A stretch of DNA of 14,154 nt from JBHHXR01 sp046757205 (lineage in GTDB: Bacteria; Pseudomonadota; Alphaproteobacteria; Rhodobacterales; Rhodobacteraceae): contig JBHHXR010000072.1 in the NCBI GenBank assembly GCA_046757205.1, forward strand, positions 1-14,154. The letters run 5' to 3'. This document shows positions 1 to 6,244 of the stretch, piece after piece (positions within the stretch are counted from its first letter, which is position 1; the number at the start of each line of letters is the position of its first letter). A program made the translations under genes and the position numbers. Under the pieces are notes generated by a model. It ran no database searches, had not been told where the DNA came from, and saw only the letters and a list, made by a program, of their open reading frames with translations.

Positions 1-486
1 CGTTCCCAACGTCGCGGCGGCGGTGGGCAACAGGTGGGCCTCCACCCGGGCCACCGTGGCCGCGAACCGCTCCGGGGTCCGCACGGGCTCCCCATCGTCC
101 CGGATCAGGTGGCGCAGCACCGCCCGGTGCAGGTCCGCCGGCCCTTCCCTGCGGCTCTGATACGGCCCCTTCATCGGGAATTCGAGATCCCGGGAAGGAT
201 CGGCCGTGGCGCGAATCCATCCGGTATCGGCGTCGTCGGGAACCGCCACGCGCGCCAGGTCCCCGTCGTAGCTTCGCGCGCGCAGCGTTTCTGCCCTTCT
301 GGCGGTGATCGCCAGATCGAGCACGCCTCCGAGCGCCCGCAGCGCCGACAGGCGGTCCCGCGAAACGGTTTCGGCGGCGCAGACGATGGCCGCCGATCCG
401 CCGCCGCAAAGCAGGACCGGCACCCCTATCCGAAGATCGGCGCGCGCGCGCGCGGCATGTTCCGAGGAGCTTGGTCTGAGGGGCAT
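1..486 (-). CDS. RibA-like protein (GTP cyclohydrolase II-related), N-terminal part, cut by the window edge
   Basis: A minus-strand frame runs 162 codons from the ATG at 486 to the first base of the window without a stop, so the C-terminus is missing. The first 110 or so residues fit, from memory, the N-terminal domain that precedes the GTP cyclohydrolase II domain in alphaproteobacterial RibA. They show an ARADLRIGVPVLL-like opening, an AAIVCAAETVS stretch, TARRAETL, a YDGDLARVAVP segment and an ADPSRDLEFPMKGP segment. GTP cyclohydrolase II starts riboflavin synthesis, but its zinc-binding catalytic core would lie off the left edge, so the activity cannot be confirmed. Residues from about 115 to 162 (DLHRAVLRHL, then DGEPVRTPERF) are less like the RibA proteins I remember. 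The frame stays open upstream of 486 without a better start. No strong Shine-Dalgarno sequence is seen. Confidence 0.6.
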   Translation of the reverse strand, partial: MPLRPSSSEHAARARADLRIGVPVLLCGGGSAAIVCAAETVSRDRLSALRALGGVLDLAITARRAETLRARSYDGDLARVAVPDDADTGWIRATADPSRDLEFPMKGPYQSRREGPADLHRAVLRHLIRDDGEPVRTPERFAATVARVEAHLLPTAAATLGT

Positions 487-527
487 CGGCGCGCCGGCTT
501 TCGCGAAATCATGAGCTTCAACGGGTC

Positions 528-556
528 CATATAGGCTGTACCGAGGGAATTTGAAA
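528..556 (-). promoter_or_regulatory. Possible promoter for the RibA-like gene
   Basis: On the minus strand TTTCAA (551-556) and TATATG (528-533) are separated by 17 nt and lie about 42 nt before the ATG at 486. Neither box is close to consensus. This is a guess from spacing and position in the gap between two divergent genes (487-657). Confidence 0.25.
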
Positions 557-657
557 CAATTACGCACAACCACACACACTCGTGTGAAACTCGTTGCCGA
601 CATCTTGCCGCATGCGAAAAACCGGCGCATTTGTTCATTGGAAGAGGAGACGGTCAG

Positions 658-1344
658 ATGAGCAATCTCAAGAAGATCCTTCTGGTGGACGATGATGAGG
701 ACCTGCGCGAGGCGCTGTCCGATCAACTTGTCCTCACAGAAGAGTTCGATGTTTTCGACGCCGAGAGCGGCGCCGACGGCCTGGTGAAAGCCAAGGCGGC
801 GATCTACGATCTGGTTATCCTCGACGTCGGGTTGCCGGACATGGACGGGCGCGAACTCTGCCGCCTGATGCGCAAGCAGGGCGTGAAATGCCCGGTTCTG
901 ATGCTCACCGGTCACAACACCGACGCCGACACGATCCTCGGGCTGGACGCCGGGGCCAACGATTACGTCGCCAAACCCTTTAAGTTTCCGGTGCTTCTCG
1001 CCCGCATCCGCGCCCAGCTTCGCCAGCACGAGCAGTCCGAGGACGCGGTCTTCAACATCGGTCCATACACCTTCAAGCCGGCCGCCAAACTGCTTCTCGA
1101 CGAGGACGAAAAGAAAATCCGCCTGACCGAGAAGGAAACCAACATCCTGAAATTCCTCTACCGCGCCACCGAGGGCGTGGTGGCCCGCGAGGTTCTGCTG
1201 CACGAGGTCTGGGGCTACAACGCCGGCGTCACGACACACACGCTGGAGACCCATATCTACCGCCTGCGGCAGAAAATCGAACCCGATCCCTCCAACGCCC
1301 GCATTCTTGTTACCGAGTCCGGCGGGTATCGCCTTGTTGCCTGA
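658..1344 (+). CDS. OmpR-family response regulator (winged-helix transcription factor)
   Basis: This is a 228-residue two-component DNA-binding regulator of the usual family length. The N-terminal receiver domain (about residues 5-118) has the acidic pair D11-D12, the phosphoacceptor D56 in ILDVGLPD, T84 and K106 (AKPF). The C-terminal winged helix (about 135-228) carries LTEKETNILKFLYRA and the recognition-helix region THTLETHIYRLRQK, and ends in GGYRLVA. The ATG at 658 is chosen because an AGAGGAGA-type ribosome-binding site lies at 643-650; an earlier in-frame start at 631 lacks one. The protein resembles the CenR-type regulator linked to envelope control in Caulobacter and Rhodobacter, but that is recollection, so no symbol is given. 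No partner kinase of the matching class is adjacent; the kinase downstream belongs with the NarL-type regulator. A strong terminator follows the gene. Confidence 0.93.
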   Translation: MSNLKKILLVDDDEDLREALSDQLVLTEEFDVFDAESGADGLVKAKAAIYDLVILDVGLPDMDGRELCRLMRKQGVKCPVLMLTGHNTDADTILGLDAGANDYVAKPFKFPVLLARIRAQLRQHEQSEDAVFNIGPYTFKPAAKLLLDEDEKKIRLTEKETNILKFLYRATEGVVAREVLLHEVWGYNAGVTTHTLETHIYRLRQKIEPDPSNARILVTESGGYRLVA

Positions 1345-1371
1345 GTCTTCCCTCTTCCTCCCCGACTTGAG

Positions 1372-1405
1372 CCGTCCGTCGCCCCAGGCACGGACGGTTT
1401 TTTTT
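1372..1405 (+). terminator. Rho-independent terminator after the OmpR-type regulator
   Basis: A perfect 8-bp stem, CCGTCCGT (1372-1379) with ACGGACGG (1390-1397), encloses a 10-nt loop and is followed directly by eight T residues (1398-1405). It begins 27 nt after the stop codon. It should separate the OmpR-type regulator from the kinase/regulator pair that follows. Confidence 0.93.
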
Positions 1406-1485
1406 GAATCGCTCAGACCTTTGGCCGTGGCCACCGGAAGTCTCGATCCGATAGGCTCCGGCAAGGGCGAAAACCGGAAACCGAC

Positions 1486-2880
1486 TTGATTGAAAAGGCA
1501 AGGCAGTACTGGCGGAACATGAACCTCCTGCTGCGTTTCACCACGGCGGGCGGTGCCGTGATGCTTGCGGCGATGATCATCGTCGGAACTTGGGTGACGG
1601 CGCTCATCGAACAAAGCGTCGTCAACAACACGGCCGCGTCGACGGCGTTATACGTTGAAAGCTTCGTTTCGCCGCTCAATCAGGAACTGGCTTTTGGCGA
1701 CGAACTTTCACCCGCCGCGAAACAGGCCCTGGTGGAAGTCTTTGATGGTACTCCTCTGGGCGAGCGGGTGATCTCCTACAAGATCTGGAAGCGCGGCGGG
1801 CGCATCGTACATGCCAGCGATCCGTCGGTGGTCGGGAGGGCATTTGACCCTTCGCCCGAGCTGGTGAAGGCCTGGGAAGGCATGGTCACCGCCGAGTTCG
1901 GGATACCGGACGGTCTGGAGAGTGAGCGGGAGCGCGGGTTCGGGATCCCGCTGCTGGAGATCTACAGCCCGATCCGGCGGGTATGGACAGGCGAGGTGAT
2001 CGCCGTCGCAGAGTTTTACGAACGGAGCGTGGGCCTGGAAGGCGACCTCGCCCGGGCGCGGTGGACGAGCTGGCTGCTGGTGGCGGCAACGTTTCTCGGC
2101 TGCGCGTCCCTGCTCTTCGGTATCGTCCGTTCGGGAAGCCAGACCATCGAACTGCAACAGTCGCGACTGCAGAACCAGGTCGCGGAAAGCCTCGCTCTCG
2201 CCCAACAGAACGCCACCCTCCGCTCTCGCGCCGTCAACGCATCGGCGCGGGCAGCGGCACAGACCGATCGAAGCCTGCGAAGGGTGAGCGCCGATCTTCA
2301 TGACGGACCCGGTCAAAACCTGAGCTTGATCGGGCTGCGGCTGGAGAAAATCGTTCCGGCCTCTCCTGAAGGTGAAGAGGACGCGCGGATCATACGCCAG
2401 GCGCTGGACACGGCGATCGGCGAAATCCGGACGATTTCACGCGGCCTTTGGCTGCCGGAGCTTGAAAACCAGGAACTGGAGACCGTGGTCTCGCAGGCCG
2501 TCGACTTGCACCGCCAGCAGACCGGCGGCCAGGTGAGCCTGAGTTACCACGGCGCGACCGATCCCGAGGTCGGGCACTCGGGAAAGGCGAGCATTTACCG
2601 CTTCCTGCAGGAGGCGCTTTCCAATGCGGCCCGGCACGCCGGCGGCGCCAGCACGCACGTTGCGGTGACAGTGAGCGCTGCGCAGGTGGCGATCGTCGTA
2701 CAGGACGACGGCCCCGGATTCGATCCCGGCGCGGACCTCGCGCTGCGCCCGGACGGCGGACAGGGGCTCGCGGGGCTGCGCGACAGGCTGGAAAGTATCG
2801 GCGGCGTTTTCGAAATCGACGCGGCGCCCGGGCAGGGCTGCACGCTTCGCGCGATCTTACCGTTGGGAAAAGGCATGTGA
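1486..2880 (+). CDS. Membrane sensor histidine kinase, HisKA_3 (NarX/DegS-like) class
   Basis: This 464-residue kinase has two membrane segments (about 18-41 and 195-215) around a periplasmic sensor region of about 150 residues with no motif I recognise. A probable coiled coil (about 220-260) leads to the phosphoacceptor H272 in the ADLHDGPGQ motif typical of HisKA_3. The C-terminal ATPase domain shows N380 (QEALSNAARHAGG), the G1 box D408-G409-P410-G411 and the G2 box GQGLAGLRDR around 425-433. I see no HAMP domain. The protein should phosphorylate the NarL-type regulator encoded 1 nt downstream. The start is uncertain: TTG at 1486 has a weak GGAAA upstream, and ATG at 1519 would drop 11 residues without losing a domain. 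The gene follows a terminator, so it needs its own promoter, which I could not identify in 1406-1485. Confidence 0.93.
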   Translation: MIEKARQYWRNMNLLLRFTTAGGAVMLAAMIIVGTWVTALIEQSVVNNTAASTALYVESFVSPLNQELAFGDELSPAAKQALVEVFDGTPLGERVISYKIWKRGGRIVHASDPSVVGRAFDPSPELVKAWEGMVTAEFGIPDGLESERERGFGIPLLEIYSPIRRVWTGEVIAVAEFYERSVGLEGDLARARWTSWLLVAATFLGCASLLFGIVRSGSQTIELQQSRLQNQVAESLALAQQNATLRSRAVNASARAAAQTDRSLRRVSADLHDGPGQNLSLIGLRLEKIVPASPEGEEDARIIRQALDTAIGEIRTISRGLWLPELENQELETVVSQAVDLHRQQTGGQVSLSYHGATDPEVGHSGKASIYRFLQEALSNAARHAGGASTHVAVTVSAAQVAIVVQDDGPGFDPGADLALRPDGGQGLAGLRDRLESIGGVFEIDAAPGQGCTLRAILPLGKGM

Positions 2881-2881
2881 C

Positions 2882-3520
2882 ATGGTTATCCGCATCGTTA
2901 TCGCCGACGATCACCCGATCTACCGCGACGGCCTGGCCCGGACGCTGATCGAAGCCGGGGGGATCGAGCTTGCAGGCCAGGCAAAGAACGCCGACGAGGC
3001 GGTGGAAATCTGCCGCCAGACCCAGCCGGACGTGGTTCTGCTCGACATCAGCATGCCCGGCAGCGGCATATCCGCGGCCGCCAGGATCGCCTCCGATGTG
3101 CCGAAGGCAGGTATCGCGATGCTGACCGTTTCGGAAAACAACCGGGACGTCATGTCGGCGCTGCGGGCCGGGGCGACCGGTTACGTGCTGAAAGGGATAT
3201 CGGCCAGCGAACTGGTATCCGTCGTGCAGGATATCGCGGCGGGAAAGTCGCACATTTCGCCCGAACTTGCAGCCCGCGTGCTGGCGGAGATGCAGACCCC
3301 CAGGCAACAGCCGGAAAGGGATCCCATCGAAACCCTGACCAAGCGCGAAGAAGACATCCTGCGGCTGGTTTCGACCGGCAAGAGCAACAAGGAGGTGGCC
3401 CGCGCGCTCGACCTGCAGGAAAAGACCGTCAAACACTACATGACGGCCATTCTTCAGAAACTACAGGTCCGAAACCGCGTCGAGGCCGCCCTGAAAGCCC
3501 GGGAAAGCTGGGGCGACTGA
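2882..3520 (+). CDS. NarL/LuxR-family response regulator
   Basis: This 212-residue regulator has a receiver domain (about 3-120) with D9-D10, phosphoacceptor D55 (LLDISMPG), T82 and K104 (VLKG). A LuxR-type helix-turn-helix follows (about 142-206), with LTKREEDILRLVSTGKSNKEVA and the VKHYMTAILQKLQV recognition region. The ATG lies 1 nt after the kinase stop, and GGGAAAAGG at the end of the kinase gene can act as ribosome-binding site, so the two are probably translationally coupled. Pairing of HisKA_3 kinases with NarL-type regulators is the rule for these families, so they form one two-component system. The signal and target genes are not evident from the sequence. The next gene, on the opposite strand, converges on it. 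Confidence 0.94.
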   Translation: MVIRIVIADDHPIYRDGLARTLIEAGGIELAGQAKNADEAVEICRQTQPDVVLLDISMPGSGISAAARIASDVPKAGIAMLTVSENNRDVMSALRAGATGYVLKGISASELVSVVQDIAAGKSHISPELAARVLAEMQTPRQQPERDPIETLTKREEDILRLVSTGKSNKEVARALDLQEKTVKHYMTAILQKLQVRNRVEAALKARESWGD

Positions 3521-3544
3521 CGAAGGAAGGCTTTGAAGACGGGG

Positions 3545-3577
3545 GCGGCGGGCCGGACGCTTCGCCCGGCCCGCCGC
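3545..3577. terminator. GC-rich hairpin between convergent genes
   Basis: A perfect 12-bp inverted repeat, GCGGCGGGCCGG (3545-3556) with CCGGCCCGCCGC (3566-3577), has a 9-nt loop. It lies between the NarL-type regulator stop (3520) and the stop of the secreted protein (3583). There is no T-run on either strand, so it is a candidate bidirectional terminator or RNA 3'-end stabiliser rather than a classic intrinsic terminator. Confidence 0.5.
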
Positions 3578-3582
3578 TGGCC

Positions 3583-4335
3583 TCAGGGGGCTATGCCGGC
3601 CAGAATGCGGGCCAGGTCCTCGGCAGTGGCGGGGCGTTCCACTACCGTATTGTTATTGGCATCCTTGAGTTCGTAACGGCCGAACTGGATTTCTTCTTTC
3701 CAGCCCGACGCGTAAACGACCTCCACGTTATCGCCCACCTGCTCGAATTTCACCACGCTTGCGTTGGTCGCGGCTGTCGCGGCGCCCCTCGCGTTCTTTG
3801 CCGCCTGGCTCAGACGCATGAAATCTTCCTGCGTGGCCCGGCGTTCCGCGATCGTGCGGCCGAACGTGTTCTTCAGTTCGTACCAGCCATTCCGGATTTC
3901 CTCCTTGGTGCCGTCGGCAAAGACCACCTCGACCCCGTCGGCCGTGATTTCGACCTTGGGCGCGCGAATCCTGTCGCCGCCGTGACCGCCGCCGCCGCTG
4001 CCCGAACCGCTGTTGCTGCTTCCGGACCCGCTGTTGCTGCTTCCGGACCCGCTGTTGCTGCCGGAACCGCTGTCATCGCTGCCAGACCCGCTGTTGCTGC
4101 TTCCAGACCCGCTGTTGCTGCTTCCGGACCCGCTGTTGCTGCCGGAACCGCTGTCATCGCTGCCAGAGCCACTGTTGCCGCTGTCATCGGATCCGTTCTT
4201 GGCTTCGGCGACCGCCGGTTTCAGGGACAGTCCGCCGTTATCGTCGAACGAAACGGTCCAGGGTGCCGAACAGAAAAGCACCAGCGCGCAGGCTCCGGCA
4301 AGTAGTTTTTTCTGCTCTCCAAACGGTATTCTCAT
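3583..4335 (-). CDS. Secreted Gly/Ser-linker protein with a duplicated 42-residue module, function unknown
   Basis: I do not recognise this 250-residue protein. It starts with a Sec-type signal peptide (hydrophobic core about 11-22), so it should be exported. Residues about 49-120 are a low-complexity linker of SGSGSSN/SGSGSDD units ending in a Gly/His patch. After it come two copies of one module, residues 134-175 and 203-244, aligned without gaps and identical at 23 of 42 positions by my count; both carry VEVV, KEEI, YELK and ER.AT.ED. An Ala-rich segment (about 178-194) separates them. The layout of export signal, flexible spacer and paired small domain suggests an envelope-associated or secreted binding protein, which is inference. 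The ATG at 4335 is preferred over GTG at 4338 because AAGGAG at 4343-4348 is 7 nt from the ATG and only 4 nt from the GTG. Confidence 0.85.
   Translation of the reverse strand: MRIPFGEQKKLLAGACALVLFCSAPWTVSFDDNGGLSLKPAVAEAKNGSDDSGNSGSGSDDSGSGSNSGSGSSNSGSGSSNSGSGSDDSGSGSNSGSGSSNSGSGSSNSGSGSGGGGHGGDRIRAPKVEITADGVEVVFADGTKEEIRNGWYELKNTFGRTIAERRATQEDFMRLSQAAKNARGAATAATNASVVKFEQVGDNVEVVYASGWKEEIQFGRYELKDANNNTVVERPATAEDLARILAGIAP
4006..4167. repeat. 81-bp tandem duplication in the Gly/Ser linker
   Basis: Two adjacent 81-bp copies, 4006-4086 and 4087-4167, differ at two positions by my alignment (4006/4087 and 4024/4105). Each is built of four subunits of 21, 21, 18 and 21 bp beginning CCGCTGT and encodes 27 residues of the linker. 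The length is a multiple of three, so gain or loss of a copy keeps the frame. Confidence 0.95.
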
Positions 4336-4342
4336 CACGTAT

Positions 4343-4348
4343 CTCCTT
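4343..4348 (-). promoter_or_regulatory. Ribosome-binding site of the secreted Gly/Ser protein
   Basis: AAGGAG on the minus strand lies 7 nt before the ATG at 4335. It decides between that ATG and the adjoining GTG at 4338. Confidence 0.75.
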
Positions 4349-4518
4349 TATGCCGTGGGTTAATCGTTGCTCAGGGTCCAAAGGTGCACCGAAGGCCGCG
4401 GACGGCAAAGCCCGGCGGGACTTCTGCTTTCTTTCCGCCGTACGTTAGCCCGGTGCCGTTACCGACCTTGGTCTTAGAAAACCGCAGGAAAACGTCCCGC
4501 CGCGTGTCAGGTTGCGGG

Positions 4519-4547
4519 TTGAGGTCCCGGACCGCAGGCACCAATAT
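4519..4547 (+). promoter_or_regulatory. Possible promoter of xthA
   Basis: TTGAGG (4519-4524) and CAATAT (4542-4547) are 17 nt apart and end 29 nt before the xthA ATG, a normal leader distance. The match to a sigma-70 promoter is partial. The rest of the 241-nt divergent gap (4336-4576) shows nothing I can name. Confidence 0.35.
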
Positions 4548-4576
4548 CCGCCATGTAACCCGGCAAAGAGGAACGC

Positions 4577-5365
4577 ATGCCCGTAACGATAGGTACCTGG
4601 AACATCAACTCGATCCGCCTGCGTGAGCCCAACGTATTGCGGCTGCTGCAAGAGGAAGGGCCGGACATCCTGTGCCTGCAGGAAACCAAGTCGCCGGTGG
4701 AAAAAATACCGACGGAAAACTTCGCGGCGGCCGGGTACCAAACGCTGATAGCCAGGGGGCAGAAGGGCTACAATGGCGTGGTGATCCTGTCGCGCCTGCC
4801 GATGGAAGACGCCGGCCACCGGGAGTTCTGCGGCCGGGGCGACGCCCGGCACGTCGCCGGGCGGCTGGCGGACGGCACCTTGATCCACAATTTCTATGTC
4901 CCGGCGGGCGGCGACGAACCGGACGCGAAAAGGAACCCGAAATTCGCCCACAAGCTGGATTTCCTGATGGAAATGGCCAAGTGGTTCCGGTCCGAGGCGC
5001 CGAAGCGTTCGATCCTCGTGGGCGATCTGAACATCGCGCCGCGCGAGGACGACGTGTGGTCGCACAAGCAGTTGCTCAGGGTCGTGTCCCACACGCCGGT
5101 GGAAGTGGATCACCTGCGCAAGGCGCAGGACGCGGGCGGCTGGGTCGACGTGACCCGAAAGGACATCCCCGACGGCAATCTCTATTCGTGGTGGTCCTAC
5201 CGCGCGCGCGACTGGGACGCTGCCGACAAGGGGCGGCGGCTCGACCATATATGGGCAACCGCCGATCTTGCGGCCGACGCCGGCAAAAGCCGGATCCTGC
5301 GCCCGGCGCGCGGCTGGGAAAGGCCCTCCGACCACGCCCCGGTGTTCGCCACTTTCGGGATATGA
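4577..5365 (+). CDS. xthA: Exonuclease III (AP endonuclease, EEP family)
   Basis: This 262-residue enzyme cuts DNA 5' of abasic sites and removes nucleotides from 3' ends in base-excision repair in the cytoplasm. It is full length for the family. The opening TWNINSIR holds the conserved Asn pair, E36 in LQETK is the metal ligand, and D150 and N152 in VGDLNIAP, D223 in RRLDHIW and D252-H253 in SDHAPV complete the active site. AGAGGAA at 4567-4573 is well placed before the ATG. The next gene starts 4 nt after the stop, so the two are probably co-transcribed. The upstream neighbour is divergent. Confidence 0.97.
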   Translation: MPVTIGTWNINSIRLREPNVLRLLQEEGPDILCLQETKSPVEKIPTENFAAAGYQTLIARGQKGYNGVVILSRLPMEDAGHREFCGRGDARHVAGRLADGTLIHNFYVPAGGDEPDAKRNPKFAHKLDFLMEMAKWFRSEAPKRSILVGDLNIAPREDDVWSHKQLLRVVSHTPVEVDHLRKAQDAGGWVDVTRKDIPDGNLYSWWSYRARDWDAADKGRRLDHIWATADLAADAGKSRILRPARGWERPSDHAPVFATFGI

Positions 5366-5369
5366 CACG

Positions 5370-6116
5370 ATGATCGAAACCGATATCGGCGGCCATGTGG
5401 GAACGATCACGCTGAACCGGCCGGAAAGCCACAACGCGCTGGATCAGGCAGCGATGCAGGCGCTGCACGAGCGTCTGCAGGACTGGTCGTCGCGTGATGA
5501 CATCCGCGTCCTCGTCCTGACCGGCGCCGGCAAGAGCTTCTGCGCCGGCGCGTCGCTGGGCGAACTGGCGGGCAAGGACTGGACGGAGAACCCGCTCACC
5601 ACGCTGTGCAGCGCGCTCGATGCGTTTCCCGTCCCGACAATCTGCGCCATGAACGGCGGCGCGTTCGGCGGCGGCGTCGAACTGGCGATGGCCTGCGATT
5701 TTCGCGTCGGCGTCGAGGGCATGACCGCCTTCGTTCCGCCAGCGCGGCTGGGCATTCACTACGAGCCGGCCGGCATCGCCCGGGTCGTCGAGCGGCTTGG
5801 CTCGCAAGCGGCGCGGCGGATGTTCCTGCTGGCCGAGACATTCGATGCGGCGGCGCTGAAGGAGATCGGCTTTCTCGACCGGCTCGTCGCACCGCAGGAG
5901 CTCGACGCCGAGGCCATGAACATCGCCGGCACCATCGCCGGGCTGGCGCCGCTGGCGGTTCGCGGCATGAAGCGGACGATCAGGGAAATCGGTGCCGGAA
6001 CGCTGGATACCGTGGCGGCGCGCAAACGGATCGCCGCCTGTTTCGCGTCGGAAGACCTTCAGGAGGGGCTGGCGGCGATGAAGGAAAAGCGGGCGCCCGT
6101 GTTCAAGGGGCGGTAG
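5370..6116 (+). CDS. Enoyl-CoA hydratase/isomerase (crotonase) family protein
   Basis: This 248-residue protein is close to the usual crotonase length. The two oxyanion-hole segments are present: FCAGASL (57-63) and NGGAFGGGVEL (95-105). E104 matches the first catalytic Glu of classical hydratases. At the second catalytic position, where PE is usual, the sequence reads F121-V-P-P-A125, so Ala seems to replace Glu. The chemistry may therefore be something other than hydration of an enoyl-CoA, such as isomerisation, decarboxylation or hydrolysis of another acyl-CoA; the substrate cannot be told. The ATG at 5370 begins 4 nt after the xthA stop. A longer in-frame start inside xthA (5268) would add residues that do not belong to the family. 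It converges with lolA across a 128-nt gap holding an inverted repeat. Confidence 0.9.
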   Translation: MIETDIGGHVGTITLNRPESHNALDQAAMQALHERLQDWSSRDDIRVLVLTGAGKSFCAGASLGELAGKDWTENPLTTLCSALDAFPVPTICAMNGGAFGGGVELAMACDFRVGVEGMTAFVPPARLGIHYEPAGIARVVERLGSQAARRMFLLAETFDAAALKEIGFLDRLVAPQELDAEAMNIAGTIAGLAPLAVRGMKRTIREIGAGTLDTVAARKRIAACFASEDLQEGLAAMKEKRAPVFKGR

Positions 6117-6153
6117 GAGCGATCCGCACCCGGATCCATCGCGATACTGTCCG

Positions 6154-6205
6154 GGACCTGCTCCGGGGTCTCTTGCGACCGGGAGGCCCCGGATCAAGTC
6201 CGGGG
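6154..6205. repeat. Inverted-repeat element between convergent genes
   Basis: Two arms, 6154-6172 and 6183-6201, are inverted copies of each other with about 16 of 19 bases pairing around a 10-nt loop. The right arm itself carries a small perfect palindrome, CCCCGGA-TCAAG-TCCGGGG (6187-6205). Motifs of the type CCGGACTTGATCCGGGG are, from memory, widely dispersed in alphaproteobacterial genomes. Its place between the hydratase-family stop (6116) and the lolA stop (6245) would suit a bidirectional transcription end. No T-run is present. Confidence 0.65.
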
Positions 6206-6244
6206 TGACAGAACCGGGACGGCAGCGCGATCGAGCCGCTGAAC

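Noticed and set aside
34..534. A 166-codon plus-strand frame at the left edge
   Set aside because: Arg/Pro/Gly-rich shadow; the minus-strand frame in the same place reads as a RibA-like protein.
575..586. CACAC-TC-GTGTG as a possible operator before the OmpR-type regulator
   Set aside because: Arms of 5 bp in a CA-rich stretch are too short to claim, and I know no matching binding site.
4006..4167. Short direct repeats that could be mistaken for a CRISPR array
   Set aside because: The units of 18-21 bp are contiguous with no spacers and lie in frame within a coding sequence.
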